A stretch of DNA of 55,027 nucleotides from Thiobacillaceae bacterium (GTDB lineage Bacteria; Pseudomonadota; Gammaproteobacteria; Burkholderiales; Thiobacillaceae): NCBI GenBank assembly GCA_025054655.1, contig JANWZL010000013.1:1-55027 (forward strand). Reading direction: 5' to 3'. Position 1 is the stretch's first letter, and each line of letters starts with the position of its first letter. Positions 9,923 to 18,748 of this stretch are shown piece after piece. The notes under the pieces are model-generated. The model was given only the letters and a program-made list of their open reading frames with translations. It did no database searches and was not told where the DNA came from. Made by a program: the position numbers and the translations under genes.

Positions 9923-10354
9923 ATGAACCGCCCGACACTGCCCGACGACGACCTCACCCCCTTGAGCCCCGAGCGCCGCGCGGCGCTGGCGGCGGGACTC
10001 ACCCCCGAGGAGCGGCGGGTGATCCTGCACCAGGGCACCGAGCCGCCCTTCTGCGGCGGCCTGCTGCAGGAAAAGCGCGCGGGCGTGTTCCGCTGCCGGC
10101 TGTGCGGGTTGCCGCTGTTCCGCTCCGAGGCCAAGTTCGACTCCGGCACCGGCTGGCCCAGCTTCCACAGCCCTTATCGGCCCGAACACATCCGCTACCT
10201 GCCGGACTACAGCCATGGCATGGTGCGCACCGAGATCCGCTGCGCCCGCTGCGATGGACACCTGGGCCACGTGTTCGAGGACGGGCCGCCCCCCACGGGG
10301 CTGCGTTATTGCCTCAACTCCGTCGCGCTCACCTTTGATCCGGCGAGCGAGTGA
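9923..10354 (+). CDS. msrB: Peptide-methionine (R)-S-oxide reductase
   Basis: Repairs oxidised methionine (R epimer) in proteins. 143 residues. Zinc-binding pairs CRLC and CARC, and the catalytic cysteine in [10 protein letters not shown], are all visible. GTGWPSF is another family hallmark. The ATG at 9923 is preceded by cgcagg and gives the usual length; the frame stays open upstream but that part is not conserved. There is no signal peptide, so it is cytoplasmic. Its 3' end overlaps the convergent cytochrome gene by 26 bases. Confidence 0.95.
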   Translation: MNRPTLPDDDLTPLSPERRAALAAGLTPEERRVILHQGTEPPFCGGLLQEKRAGVFRCRLCGLPLFRSEAKFDSGTGWPSFHSPYRPEHIRYLPDYSHGMVRTEIRCARCDGHLGHVFEDGPPPTGLRYCLNSVALTFDPASE

Positions 10355-10799
10355 TGCGCCCGATCTGGAAGCGGTAGGTGTCGTGGCAACCCGAGCAATA
10401 GGACACCGCCTCGCCCAACTGCCCTAGGGTGTGGAAGGGGTCCGCCTTGGCCGTCGCGTCGCGGGCGATGGCATCGAACACCTCGTGCAGTCCGCGCGCC
10501 ATTTCCATGTAGGCCACGGGCAGCCGGTTGCGCAGTGCGGCCGGCATGGTCTGGCCCTCCCGCCCCAGGGCGGCGGCCTCCACCGCCACCGACTTCATGT
10601 CCCGGCGCGACAGGGCATGGAAGATGTTGTGCAGGCCATGCAGAAAGACGCGCATCTCCTCCAGCACGCGGTCGCGCTCGCTGGCGCTGACCATGATGGG
10701 GATGCGGCCGTCGGCACCTTGGGCGGGGACGGCAGTCGCACCCATGATCCCAAGCATGGCGGCCAAACCGACGAGCCTGCGGCTCAATCTTGCGTTCAT
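10329..10799 (-). CDS. Periplasmic cytochrome c'/c-556-like protein
   Basis: 156-residue exported protein. Residues 1-29 form a signal peptide ending VPAQGA. The rest is helical and ends with one haem c motif, CSGCH, about 20 residues from the C-terminus. This is the layout of the cytochrome c-556 / c' four-helix family, although the overall sequence is divergent. Predicted periplasmic. Possible roles are electron transfer or binding small ligands such as NO; the sequence does not decide. It is divergent from the GGDEF gene and convergent with msrB. Confidence 0.75.
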   Translation of the reverse strand: MNARLSRRLVGLAAMLGIMGATAVPAQGADGRIPIMVSASERDRVLEEMRVFLHGLHNIFHALSRRDMKSVAVEAAALGREGQTMPAALRNRLPVAYMEMARGLHEVFDAIARDATAKADPFHTLGQLGEAVSYCSGCHDTYRFQIGRITRSPDQR

Positions 10800-10895
10800 A
10801 TCCGCTCCTGCACTGTGCAGCGAACCTTGAGCTTAGCCCAGCGCGCCGCGTTTTGCACGATCCCGGTGCGTGCGGTCCGGGGCCAGGTCCAAAGA

Positions 10896-10924
10896 TTGCC
10901 CCGTTTTGGGCTTGGCCGTAGCAT
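10896..10924 (+). promoter_or_regulatory. Possible sigma-70 promoter for the GGDEF gene
   Basis: TTGCCC (10896-10901), 17-base spacer, TAGCAT (10919-10924). The expected transcript start falls on or beside the ATG at 10931, which would make the message leaderless. Spacing is ideal but match quality is moderate. Confidence 0.35.
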
Positions 10925-10930
10925 GACGGC

Positions 10931-11818
10931 ATGGCGCTACCCCTGGACCGCGACCAGATCCAGCAACTGACCGAGGAGCTGGAGGTCATCATCGCTGCCC
11001 ATCTCGCCTGGTTCAAGCAGTTGAACCGCGTGCTGGTGTGCGGCTCGGAACCGCCGGCGGCCGACATCCTGCCCGATGCCCACCTGCGCTCGCCCTTCGG
11101 CGTGTGGTACTACACCCAGGAGCCGCACCCCCTGGCCGAATATGCCGCCTTCCAGGAGCTGGCGGCCATCCAGCAGGCCATGCACGCCGCCGCCCGGCGG
11201 GCGCTCGCCGAGGTCGCCGCCGGCCGCCGACCGGCACCGGAGCTGTACGACCAGTGCATCGATCTCGCCCTGCGGCTCAACACCCGGCTGCGCAATTTGC
11301 AGTTGGACATCATCGGTGAACTGCTCACCACCGATGCCCTCACCGGCTGCTCCGCCCGGCGCGGCATGCTCGCCCGGCTGCGCGAGGAGCAGGAGCGCGC
11401 GCGCCGCATCCAGCGGCCCTGTTGCATCTGCCTGATGGATTTCGACCGCTTCAAGCGCATCAACGACGAACTGGGCCATCCGGCGGGCGATGCCGTGCTG
11501 CGCCAAGGCATGCGCTTCACCGCCGCGGCGCTGCGCAAATACGACTCCATCTATCGCTATGGCGGCGAGGAGTTCCTCATCTGCCTGCCCGGCACCCCCC
11601 TGCGCGACGCCGCGCAGGTGATCGAACGCATCCGCCAGGGCCTGGCGCAACTGCCCATCAGGCTGGCGAGCGGCGCCACGCTCAACGTCACCGCCTCCTT
11701 CGGCCTGGCCGAGCTGCATCCGGCGCGCGCGGTGGAGGAGTCCATCGCCAATGCCGACCTGGCCCTGATCCGCGCCAAGGAGGGTGGGCGCAACCGGGTG
11801 GAGATCTGGCAAGAGTAA
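10931..11818 (+). CDS. Diguanylate cyclase with N-terminal CZB domain
   Basis: Makes c-di-GMP from two GTP. 295 residues, soluble. Residues about 15-125 resemble the chemoreceptor zinc-binding (CZB) domain seen in E. coli DgcZ. Residues about 135-293 are a GGDEF domain with active-site GGEEF and an inhibitory RxxD site (RKYD, five residues before it), so product inhibition is expected. Compared with DgcZ as I remember it, only two of the four zinc ligands remain. The first His (AAHLAW) and the last His (AMHAA) are kept. The Cys of CxFGxW is Ser here (SPFGVW), and the first His of the HxxxH pair is Gln. The sensor may no longer bind zinc tightly. Confidence 0.88.
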   Translation: MALPLDRDQIQQLTEELEVIIAAHLAWFKQLNRVLVCGSEPPAADILPDAHLRSPFGVWYYTQEPHPLAEYAAFQELAAIQQAMHAAARRALAEVAAGRRPAPELYDQCIDLALRLNTRLRNLQLDIIGELLTTDALTGCSARRGMLARLREEQERARRIQRPCCICLMDFDRFKRINDELGHPAGDAVLRQGMRFTAAALRKYDSIYRYGGEEFLICLPGTPLRDAAQVIERIRQGLAQLPIRLASGATLNVTASFGLAELHPARAVEESIANADLALIRAKEGGRNRVEIWQE

Positions 11819-11886
11819 AGAGTAGGCTGGTCGGGGGACGATCCCGCCGCAGGCGTGGCGCGAGCCGGTGCAACTCGATCCAGCAG

Positions 11887-11936
11887 CAGGGACTGGATGG
11901 GGGACATCAGTCCCTGTGGCCTGAGTCAGTACTCAG
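11887..11936. promoter_or_regulatory. Two inverted repeats upstream of the TumE pair
   Basis: CAGGGACT (11887-11894) and AGTCCCTG (11909-11916) form a perfect 8-base inverted repeat with a 14-base spacer. CTGAGT (11921-11926) and ACTCAG (11931-11936) form a second one with a 4-base spacer. They lie 40-90 bases before the toxin's predicted promoter and are candidate operator sites for the downstream HTH antitoxin. They could alternatively form part of a weak terminator for the GGDEF gene, although no T-run follows. Confidence 0.4.
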
Positions 11937-11972
11937 AGTCGGTGGGCGGAGTCGCTGGTTCATGGTCAGGTG

Positions 11973-11981
11973 TGATATTAT
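11973..11981 (+). promoter_or_regulatory. Extended -10 promoter of the TumE pair
   Basis: TGATATTAT is an extended -10 element (TG, one base, TATTAT at 11976-11981). No good -35 is visible, which is normal for extended -10 promoters. The predicted start of transcription is at or within two bases of the ATG at 11987, so the mRNA is probably leaderless. No Shine-Dalgarno sequence precedes the ATG, which agrees. Confidence 0.5.
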
Positions 11982-11986
11982 TTCTC

Positions 11987-12283
11987 ATGTCTGAGTGCAA
12001 GCTCATCGATGAGACCTTCATCCTCTCCCGCAAACGAGGCAACGGCCTGTTGCGGCGCGAGGTGTGGGTGGATGAACACGGCCGCGTCGTGCGGTACAAC
12101 CTGGCATACATCAATCACGCCATCTATTCCGGTGATCATGGCCGCGTGGTGGGATATGACAACGCGCATGGCCATCATCACCGGCACTACATGGGTCGGG
12201 TCGAACCGGTGGAATTCGTCAGCTTCGAAGACATCGAGGCGCGTTTCGAACAGGACTGGTTGGCCTTCGGAGGCAGGAAATGA
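11987..12283 (+). CDS. TumE-family (DUF6516) toxin
   Basis: 98-residue protein of the DUF6516/TumE toxin family. Typical segments are the start MSECKLIDETFILSRKRG, VVRYNLAYINHAI and the histidine-rich GHHHRHYMG, followed by VEFVSFEDIEARFEQDW. The ATG at 11987 was chosen because the family homology begins there; the frame is open further upstream but non-conserved. The toxin is thought to act in a two-gene toxin-antitoxin module, target uncertain. Its stop overlaps the start of the partner gene (ATGA), showing translational coupling. Confidence 0.8.
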   Translation: MSECKLIDETFILSRKRGNGLLRREVWVDEHGRVVRYNLAYINHAIYSGDHGRVVGYDNAHGHHHRHYMGRVEPVEFVSFEDIEARFEQDWLAFGGRK

Positions 12284-12651
12284 AGACGATCATCAGGACA
12301 GAGCGTGTCGAAGGCTTTTTCCAACGCGGGCGCCGCATAGCGCGGCGGTTGGACCAGGGTCAACCCATGGCGCCCGAACGGATCATTGTCTACGAAGATC
12401 CGGAAGATCTGGCGCACATCCTCACGGCGGCCAAGATCGCCCTGTTCCGCGCAGTCAAGGCGCGCCCCGGGTCCATCACCGACATCGCCGTCCGGCTCGG
12501 GCGTGACCGCAGTGCCGTCAAACGCGACCTGGACGATCTCGTCGCGGCCGGGCTGGTGCAGGTGGAGGACAAACCGCATCCGGGCCACGGACGAAGGAAG
12601 GAGGTCCGGGCGACAGCGGAGCAGGTGATCATCGAGGCCGTGCTCGCCTGA
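12280..12651 (+). CDS. Winged-helix antitoxin / regulator (HVO_A0114-like) paired with TumE
   Basis: 123 residues with a winged helix-turn-helix ([20 protein letters not shown] then [15 protein letters not shown], about residues 65-100) of MarR-like topology. This HTH type is often found directly after DUF6516 toxins, so it is likely the antitoxin and autorepressor. The start codon overlaps the toxin stop. Base composition is not markedly different from the surroundings. The antitoxin role is inferred from position. Confidence 0.75.
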   Translation: MKTIIRTERVEGFFQRGRRIARRLDQGQPMAPERIIVYEDPEDLAHILTAAKIALFRAVKARPGSITDIAVRLGRDRSAVKRDLDDLVAAGLVQVEDKPHPGHGRRKEVRATAEQVIIEAVLA

Positions 12652-12856
12652 TCGGGCGCAGGCGAGTGACCAGCATCCGAGGGCGCGTGAGGTGCAGCGA
12701 ACATGTCGCGCGGACAGCGGCGCCCATGCCCCCACCGCCGTGCGGCAGGGCCGCATCGGGATACCGCCTGCCGCGTTCGGCGGGCAAGCGGTAAGGACAG
12801 GGATACCCTCCCCGTCGGCTGCTGAGGCCCCTTCGCCCAGGCACCGGGTTCAAGGC

Positions 12857-13906
12857 ATGGACCTCTACCCCCTGCTGCGTGCGCTGCTCTTCCGGCTGGA
12901 GCCCGAGCGGGCGCATGCGCTCATCCTCGCCACACTCGCCCGCCTGCAGCACACGGGGCTGCTCGAGCGGCTGCTGCCCGCCGTGCCGGCGCTACCCGTG
13001 CGTGTAATGGGGCTCGACTTCCCCAACCCCGTCGGGCTCGCGGCCGGGCTGGACAAGGACGCTCGAGCGATCGACGCCTGGGCGGCCATGGGCTTCGGCT
13101 TCATCGAGGTGGGTGCGGTCACCCCGCGCCCGCAGCCCGGCAACCCGCGCCCGCGGCTGTTCCGGCTGCCGCAGGCGCAGGCGCTCATCAACCGCATGGG
13201 CTTCAACAACGCCGGGGTGGATGGGCTGCTCGCCAACCTGCAGCGATGCCGCTACCGCGGCATCCTGGCGGTGAACATCGGCAAGAACCGCGACACCCCG
13301 CTCGAGCACGCCGCCGACGATTACGAATACTGCTTCGAGCGCCTGTACGCGCGGGTCAGCTTCGTCACCCTCAACATCTCCTCGCCCAACACGCAGGGCC
13401 TGCGCGCGCTGCAGGGGGGCGAGGCGCTCGATGCCCTACTCGGGCGCCTCAAGGCGGCGCAGGCGCGCCTGACCGAGCGGCACGGCAAATACACCCCGCT
13501 GGCAGTGAAGGTGGCCCCAGACCTCGATGCAGACCAGATCCGCCTGATGGCCGACGCCTTCCGCCGCCACCGGGTCGATGCCGTCATCGCCACCAACACC
13601 ACGGTCAGCCGGGCCGGTGTGGAGGGCCTGCCGCACGCCGAAGAGCAAGGGGGGTTGTCGGGGGCGCCGCTGCTCGCGCCGTCCAACCGGGTGCTGGCCG
13701 CATTTCACCAGGCCCTGCAGGGCGAGATCCCCCTCATCGGCGTGGGCGGCATCCTCAGCGGCGCCGACGCCCGTGCCAAGCTCGCCGCCGGGGCGAGCCT
13801 GGTGCAGCTCTATACCGGTCTCATCTACCGCGGGCCGGCCTTGGTGCGCGAGTGCGTCGAGGCGCTGCGGGACGGTCCGGCGTCTGTCCGGCTGCCGCCC
13901 GGTTGA
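12857..13906 (+). CDS. pyrD: Dihydroorotate dehydrogenase (quinone), class 2
   Basis: Membrane-associated flavoprotein of pyrimidine synthesis, passing electrons from dihydroorotate to quinone. 349 residues. The start [20 protein letters not shown] is the N-terminal membrane-binding helix pair found only in class 2 enzymes. [11 protein letters not shown] contains the catalytic serine; FMN contacts are in [12 protein letters not shown]. The ATG at 12857 fits the conserved N-terminus; the frame is open about 55 codons further upstream without homology. Confidence 0.96.
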   Translation: MDLYPLLRALLFRLEPERAHALILATLARLQHTGLLERLLPAVPALPVRVMGLDFPNPVGLAAGLDKDARAIDAWAAMGFGFIEVGAVTPRPQPGNPRPRLFRLPQAQALINRMGFNNAGVDGLLANLQRCRYRGILAVNIGKNRDTPLEHAADDYEYCFERLYARVSFVTLNISSPNTQGLRALQGGEALDALLGRLKAAQARLTERHGKYTPLAVKVAPDLDADQIRLMADAFRRHRVDAVIATNTTVSRAGVEGLPHAEEQGGLSGAPLLAPSNRVLAAFHQALQGEIPLIGVGGILSGADARAKLAAGASLVQLYTGLIYRGPALVRECVEALRDGPASVRLPPG

Positions 13907-13982
13907 CGACCGGGCGCGGGTGCCACGGCGCCGGTGCTTCGGCGTTATAGTTGCACCTTTCATCCCACGCATCGCAACCGTC

Positions 13983-15092
13983 ATGCTGATCGGCATACCC
14001 ACAGAGATCAAGGCGCAGGAGTATCGCGTGGCGGCCACCCCGGCCGGGGTGCGGGAGCTCGTGCGCGCCGGCCACACCGTGCGGGTCCAGGCCGGTGCCG
14101 GCGCGGCGGTGGGCTTCGCCGATGCCGACTACGCGGCGGCGGGGGCGCAGATGGTGCCGGACGCCGCCGCGGTGTACGAGGCCGAGCTGGTCTTCAAGGT
14201 CAAAGAGCCGCAGCCGCCGGAATACGCGCTCATGCGCGCGGGGCAATGGCTGTTCTGCTATCTGCATCTGGCCGCCGCACCCGGCCTCGCCCACATCCTG
14301 CTCGAACGCGGGGTCAACGCCATCGCCTTCGAGACTGTGGAGGACGCGCGCGGGGCCACGCCTCTGCTCGCGCCCATGTCGCAGATCGCCGGCCGTCTGG
14401 CGGTGCAGGCCGGCATGCAAGCGCTGGAGATGAAGAACGGCGGCCGCGGCGTGCTGCTGTCGGGCGTGCCGGGCGTGGCGCCTGCGCGCGTGGTGGTGAT
14501 CGGCGGCGGCCAGGTAGGGGCCAATGCCGTGCGCCTGGCCGTCGGCCTGGGGGCGCAGGTGACGCTGCTGGAGCGCAGCCACGAGAAGCTGCAACGCTAC
14601 GACGAGCTCTATCCGGGGCGGCTGCAGACCCGCTATGCCCATGCGGCCAACCTGGAGGAATGCGTCGCCCAGGCGGACCTGGTGATCGGCGCGGTCTATG
14701 TGCACGGCCGCCGCGCCCCCAGGCTGATCGACCGCGCCCTGCTGCGCCGCATGCCGCGCGGGGCGGCGCTGGTGGACGTGGCCATCGACCAGGGCGGGAT
14801 CGCCGAGACCTCGCGTCCGAGCACACACGCCGAACCCTTCTACGTCGAGGAGGGGGTGGTGCACTATTGCGTGCCCAACATGCCGGGTGCGGTCGCACGC
14901 ACGGCCACACTGGCCCTGGCCGAGGTCACCCTGCCCCATCTGCTGCGTCTGGCAGCGGGGCCGCGCGCGGCATTGGAGCAGGATGCCGGCCTCGCCCTGG
15001 GCCTCAACGTGGCCGCCGGCCGGGTGACGCATCCGGGCCTCGCCCAGGACCTGGGGGTGGCGGTGGCCGACTGGCGTGCAGTGCTGCCCTGA
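13983..15092 (+). CDS. ald: Alanine dehydrogenase
   Basis: NAD-dependent interconversion of alanine with pyruvate and ammonia. 369 residues, very close to the usual 371. It starts [20 protein letters not shown]. The substrate site [12 protein letters not shown] and the Rossmann glycine motif [14 protein letters not shown] are clear. It may let the cell use alanine as a carbon or nitrogen source or release ammonia. It lies 76 bases after pyrD, with an AT-richer stretch (gttatagttg) that may be a promoter. Confidence 0.95.
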   Translation: MLIGIPTEIKAQEYRVAATPAGVRELVRAGHTVRVQAGAGAAVGFADADYAAAGAQMVPDAAAVYEAELVFKVKEPQPPEYALMRAGQWLFCYLHLAAAPGLAHILLERGVNAIAFETVEDARGATPLLAPMSQIAGRLAVQAGMQALEMKNGGRGVLLSGVPGVAPARVVVIGGGQVGANAVRLAVGLGAQVTLLERSHEKLQRYDELYPGRLQTRYAHAANLEECVAQADLVIGAVYVHGRRAPRLIDRALLRRMPRGAALVDVAIDQGGIAETSRPSTHAEPFYVEEGVVHYCVPNMPGAVARTATLALAEVTLPHLLRLAAGPRAALEQDAGLALGLNVAAGRVTHPGLAQDLGVAVADWRAVLP

Positions 15093-15109
15093 AGCGCAGC
15101 GCCGTGGGC

Positions 15110-15115
15110 TACAAT
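15110..15115 (+). promoter_or_regulatory. Possible -10 box for the CDGSH gene
   Basis: TACAAT matches the -10 consensus at five of six positions and lies 34 bases before the chosen start at 15150. No convincing -35 at the right distance was seen, so this is tentative. Confidence 0.35.
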
Positions 15116-15149
15116 GACCCTGCTGCATCGTCTAGAGGAGCCCCTGTCC

Positions 15150-15392
15150 ATGAGTGAACCCGTCGTCGCCGGCAAGACCCCCATCGAGGCCCAGCTCGAG
15201 GCCGGCGTGGAATACTGGTGGTGCGCCTGCGGCCGTTCGCAGACCCAACCCTTCTGCGATGGCTCGCATGCGGGCACCGGCATCGAGCCGGTGCCCTTTC
15301 GCGTGGAGGTGGCCGGAAACTATTGGCTTTGCGCCTGCAAGCACACCGCTAATGCCCCTTTTTGCGACGGGGCGCACGAGCTGCTGGACTGA
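15150..15392 (+). CDS. Double CDGSH iron-sulfur protein
   Basis: 80-residue soluble protein with two CDGSH motifs, [16 protein letters not shown] (about residues 25-40) and [16 protein letters not shown] (about 62-77). Each should hold a [2Fe-2S] cluster through three Cys and one His. Bacterial two-motif CDGSH proteins are probably redox or cluster-transfer factors; the exact role is unknown. The ATG at 15150 has a GAGGAG ribosome site nine bases upstream. An upstream in-frame ATG at 15114 overlaps the likely -10 box and is less likely. Confidence 0.9.
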   Translation: MSEPVVAGKTPIEAQLEAGVEYWWCACGRSQTQPFCDGSHAGTGIEPVPFRVEVAGNYWLCACKHTANAPFCDGAHELLD

Positions 15393-15452
15393 AGGGCGGG
15401 TGAGCGTCAGGCGTGAGGGTGAGGGGTGAGGTGTAAGGCGTGAGGAGGACGG
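15390..15452 (+). repeat. Degenerate heptamer array between CDGSH gene and DUF2784 gene
   Basis: Starting at the TGA stop of the CDGSH gene, 7-base units of the TGAGGNG type run to the next gene; the clearest copies are GCGTGAG, GGTGAGG, GGTGAGG, TGTAAGG, CGTGAGG. The last units supply the AGGAGG-like ribosome site for the GTG start at 15456. Same period and theme as the arrays at 16478, 18721 and 30890. Confidence 0.6.
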
Positions 15453-15455
15453 GGT

Positions 15456-15821
15456 GTGCCTTACGGCCTGTTGGCTGATCTCGTCCTCGCCGTCCACTTC
15501 GCCTTCATCGTCTTCGTCAGTCTCGGCGGCCTCGCCGTGCTGCGTTGGCCGCGCCTGGCATGGCTGCACCTGCCCTGTGTGGTCTGGGGGGTGGTGGTCG
15601 AGGTGATGGGCTGGGTGTGTCCGCTCACGCCGCTGGAGAACCACTTTTTGCGTCTGGCGGGTGAACAGGGTTATGAGGGCGACTTCCTGCAGCACTATCT
15701 GCTTGCCGCCATCTACCCCGAGGGGCTCACCCGCGGCACCCAGATCGGCCTGGGTCTCGGCCTGCTCGTGCTCAACGCCCTGATCTACGCCCGCGTCCTG
15801 TCGCGTCGCCGACGGCCATAG
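15456..15821 (+). CDS. DUF2784 membrane protein
   Basis: 121-residue inner-membrane protein with three to four hydrophobic segments: residues about 5-30, 38-55, and 98-115. The pattern LVLAVHFAFIVFVSLGG and the following CPLTPLENHFLRLAGEQGY are characteristic of the DUF2784 family, whose function is unknown. It uses a GTG start with a ribosome site contributed by the preceding heptamer repeats. Confidence 0.82.
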   Translation: MPYGLLADLVLAVHFAFIVFVSLGGLAVLRWPRLAWLHLPCVVWGVVVEVMGWVCPLTPLENHFLRLAGEQGYEGDFLQHYLLAAIYPEGLTRGTQIGLGLGLLVLNALIYARVLSRRRRP

Positions 15822-15904
15822 CCCAACCGGGCGATGGCCGCGGCAGGCGCAGGGTTGTACGCTTGTTGCGCGCTCGCCGATAATCGCCCGACTCGCGCGC
15901 CGCC

Positions 15905-16480
15905 ATGCAAGACTACCTCCTCATCCTCCTTGGCACGGTGTTCGTCAACAACATCGTGATGACCAAGATGCTGGGCCTGTGCCCCTTCATGGGTGTGTCG
16001 CGCAAGCTGGAGACCTCCCTGGGCATGGGGGCGGCCACCACCTTCGTGCTCACCCTCGCCTCGGGCCTGAGCTACCTGATCGAGACCCATGTCCTGGGCG
16101 AGGAACTCCGCTACCTGCGCACACTCTCCTTCATCGTGGTGATCGCCGGCATCGTCGGCTTCACCGAGATGTTCATCCGCAAGACCTCGCCGGTGCTGTT
16201 CCGCGTGCTGGGCATCTACCTGCCGCTGATCACCACCAATTGCGCCGTACTGGGCATCCCCTTGCTCAACGTGCAGGCGCGGCATGGCTTCGTCGAATCG
16301 CTGTTCTTCGGACTGGGCGGGGCGCTCGGCTTCACCCTGGTGCTCGTCCTGTTCGCCGCGCTGCGCGAGCGGCTGGAGGCGGCGGACGTGCCGCTGCCCT
16401 TCCGCGGATCGGCCATCGCCCTGGTGAGCGCGGGCCTCATGAGCCTGGCCTTCATGGGGTTTGCGGGGCTGGTCAAGTGA
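15905..16480 (+). CDS. rsxA: Rnf/Rsx electron transport complex subunit A
   Basis: Six-helix membrane subunit of the Rnf complex, which couples electron flow between ferredoxin and NAD to ion movement. 191 residues. It starts [20 protein letters not shown] and has the conserved [13 protein letters not shown] and [12 protein letters not shown]. It is the first of six contiguous rnf/rsx genes on the plus strand. Its TGA stop is the first three bases of a heptamer repeat array. Confidence 0.96.
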   Translation: MQDYLLILLGTVFVNNIVMTKMLGLCPFMGVSRKLETSLGMGAATTFVLTLASGLSYLIETHVLGEELRYLRTLSFIVVIAGIVGFTEMFIRKTSPVLFRVLGIYLPLITTNCAVLGIPLLNVQARHGFVESLFFGLGGALGFTLVLVLFAALRERLEAADVPLPFRGSAIALVSAGLMSLAFMGFAGLVK

Positions 16481-16519
16481 GGGGTGAGGCGTGAGGCATG
16501 AGGCGTGAGGTGTGAGTAG
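16478..16519 (+). repeat. Six-unit heptamer array in the rsxA-rsxB gap
   Basis: Six direct units, in phase: TGAGGGG, TGAGGCG, TGAGGCA, TGAGGCG, TGAGGTG, TGAGTAG. The first unit begins with the rsxA stop codon. The array occupies almost the entire 45-base gap up to rsxB. Confidence 0.85.
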
Positions 16520-16525
16520 GCGGAT

Positions 16526-17074
16526 ATGCTGAGTGCCATCCTGGTCATGTCGGGCATCGCCCTGGTACTGGGCGGGGTGCTGGGCTGGGCGGCGATCCGT
16601 TTCCGGGTCGAGGAAGACCCGCTGGTGGACAAAATCGACGCCATCCTGCCGCAGACCCAGTGCGGGCAATGCGGCTACCCCGGCTGCCGGCCCTATGCCG
16701 AGGCCATCGCCAAGGGCGAGGCGGACATCAACCGCTGCCCGCCCGGCGGCGAGGAGGGCATCCGGCAGCTGGCCGAGCTGCTGGGGGTGGAACCCAAACC
16801 CCTGGGCGAAGGGCTGGTGCACAAGCCCAAGAGCGTGGCGGTGATCGACGAGCGGCTGTGCATCGGCTGCACCCTGTGCATCCAGGCCTGCCCGGTGGAT
16901 GCCATCGTTGGAGCGGCCAAACAGATGCATACCGTGGTCCCGGAGCTGTGCACCGGCTGTGAGTTGTGCGTAGCCCCCTGTCCAGTGGACTGCATCCGCA
17001 TGGAGGTGATCAAGGAGGACATCTCCAATTGGAAATGGCGCTACCCCGTCGTCTCGCTGACAGCGCTGGCATGA
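16526..17074 (+). CDS. rsxB: Rnf/Rsx electron transport complex subunit B
   Basis: Iron-sulfur subunit with an N-terminal membrane anchor (residues 1-25). 182 residues. It carries a four-cysteine cluster site [14 protein letters not shown]...CPPGG and two ferredoxin motifs, [16 protein letters not shown] and [16 protein letters not shown]. It passes electrons between the soluble donor and the other subunits. Its stop overlaps the rsxC start (ATGA). Confidence 0.96.
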   Translation: MLSAILVMSGIALVLGGVLGWAAIRFRVEEDPLVDKIDAILPQTQCGQCGYPGCRPYAEAIAKGEADINRCPPGGEEGIRQLAELLGVEPKPLGEGLVHKPKSVAVIDERLCIGCTLCIQACPVDAIVGAAKQMHTVVPELCTGCELCVAPCPVDCIRMEVIKEDISNWKWRYPVVSLTALA

Positions 17075-18723
17075 GATTCGCACCGACGCCAGACGAGCCG
17101 CGCCTCACCCCTTTTCCCGGCGGCATCAGACTGCCGGCGCACAAGGAGGTGTCCACCCAGCGGCCCATCGCCGCCCTGCCCCTGCTGCCGCTGTACGTCG
17201 TGCCGCTGCGCCAGCACATCGGTGAGCCGGCCCGTCCCATCGTGCAGGCGGGCGATCGCGTGCTGCGCGGGCAGATGATCGGCCGGCCGGAGGGTTATGT
17301 CTCAGTGGGGGTGCACGCCCCCACCTCGGGGCGCGTGCTGGCGGTGGAGCCGCGGCCGGTACCGCACCCCTCGGGGCTGGCCGATCTGTGCGTAGTGATT
17401 GAGGCCGATGGCGAGGACCGCGCGGTGGAGCCCACCCCGCTCGACTGGCACGTCATGGATGCGAGCAGCCTGCGCAACCGCCTGCGCGAGATGGGTCTGG
17501 CGGGACTGGGCGGGGCGGTCTTTCCCAGCTTCATCAAACTCAATCCCGGCGCCCGGCGATCAATCCCCATCCTCATCCTCAACGGCGCCGAGTGCGAACC
17601 CTGGATCACCTGCGATGACCTGCTCATGCGCCAGCGCGCGAGCGAGATCCTGCTCGGCGCGCAGATCATGCGCCACATGCTGGGGGCGCAGCAAGTGCTG
17701 GTGGGCATCGAGGACAACAAGCCGCAGGCCATCGCCAGCATGATGGAGGCCGCCATAGGCAGCGACATCCGGGTCGTCGCCGTACCCTCGATCTACCCCG
17801 CCGGTGGGGGCAAACAACTGACATACCTCCTCACCGGCCGCGAAACCCCCGCGCACGGGCTCACCACCGACGTGGGCGTGCAGGTGTTCAACGTCGGCAC
17901 GGCCTATGCCCTTTACCGCGCCGTGGTGCACGGCGAGCCGCTGACGAGCCGCATCGTCACCGTGACCGGTCACGTGGCGGCGCCGGGCAACTTCGAGGTC
18001 CGGCTGGGCACGCCCATCGCCGACCTGCTCGCCGCCGCCGGCGGCGAGCTCACCGGCGCCACCGGCCGGGTGATCGGCGGCCCCATGATGGGCTTCGAAC
18101 TCAAGGACACGGCCGCCCCCGTGACCAAGGCGGTCAATTGTGTGCTGGTGAAAGACGCCGTGCACTTCCCACCGCCGCCGCCAGCCCTGCCCTGTATCCG
18201 CTGCGGGGCCTGCGCGCGGGCCTGTCCCATGCGGCTTTCACCGCACGAGCTGTATTGGTACGCACGCCACCGTGACTTCGGCAAGACCCAGGCCCTGAAC
18301 CTGTTCGACTGCATCGAATGCGGCTGCTGCAGCTATGTCTGCCCCAGCCACATCCCCCTGGTGGACTACTACCGCTTCGCCAAGAGCGAGATCTGGGCGC
18401 GCGAGCGCGAGAAAAAGGCCGCTGACGAGGCGCGCGCCCGCCACGAGTTCCGCCTCCAACGCCTGGAGCGCGAAAAACAGGAGAAGGCCGAACGGCTGGC
18501 GAAGAAGGCGGCCGAGCGGCTGGAGTCCGGCGCCGTCAGCGCGCAGGATCCCGACGCCGAGCGCAAGCGCGCCATCCTCGCCGCCGCCATCGAAAAGGCC
18601 CGCAAGGCCAAGGAAGGCGTGCAGCCGAGGAACGTGGACGACCTGCCGGAGGCAGTACGAAAGGAGATCGCCAGCATCGACGCCCGCCGCACCGGCGGCA
18701 ACGGGGCCGATCCCACCCCCTGA
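17071..18723 (+). CDS. rsxC: Rnf/Rsx electron transport complex subunit C
   Basis: Peripheral NADH/FMN-binding and iron-sulfur subunit. 550 residues. The glycine-rich [15 protein letters not shown] and [14 protein letters not shown] are the flavin and NADH regions. Two [4Fe-4S] motifs follow: [15 protein letters not shown] and [15 protein letters not shown]. The C-terminus (from about residue 445) is a charged, lysine/glutamate/arginine-rich coiled tail, as in gammaproteobacterial RsxC. The ATG at 17071 overlaps the rsxB stop. Confidence 0.95.
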   Translation: MRFAPTPDEPRLTPFPGGIRLPAHKEVSTQRPIAALPLLPLYVVPLRQHIGEPARPIVQAGDRVLRGQMIGRPEGYVSVGVHAPTSGRVLAVEPRPVPHPSGLADLCVVIEADGEDRAVEPTPLDWHVMDASSLRNRLREMGLAGLGGAVFPSFIKLNPGARRSIPILILNGAECEPWITCDDLLMRQRASEILLGAQIMRHMLGAQQVLVGIEDNKPQAIASMMEAAIGSDIRVVAVPSIYPAGGGKQLTYLLTGRETPAHGLTTDVGVQVFNVGTAYALYRAVVHGEPLTSRIVTVTGHVAAPGNFEVRLGTPIADLLAAAGGELTGATGRVIGGPMMGFELKDTAAPVTKAVNCVLVKDAVHFPPPPPALPCIRCGACARACPMRLSPHELYWYARHRDFGKTQALNLFDCIECGCCSYVCPSHIPLVDYYRFAKSEIWAREREKKAADEARARHEFRLQRLEREKQEKAERLAKKAAERLESGAVSAQDPDAERKRAILAAAIEKARKAKEGVQPRNVDDLPEAVRKEIASIDARRTGGNGADPTP

Positions 18724-18748
18724 GCCCTCACCCCTCACGCCTCCTCCC
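18721..18748 (-). repeat. Four-unit heptamer array filling the rsxC-rsxD gap
   Basis: On the plus strand TGAGCCC, TCACCCC, TCACGCC, TCCTCCC: four 7-base units that begin with the rsxC stop codon and end at the base before the rsxD ATG. The G-rich strand is the minus strand, opposite to the array at 16478, so no Shine-Dalgarno is supplied to rsxD. Confidence 0.75.
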
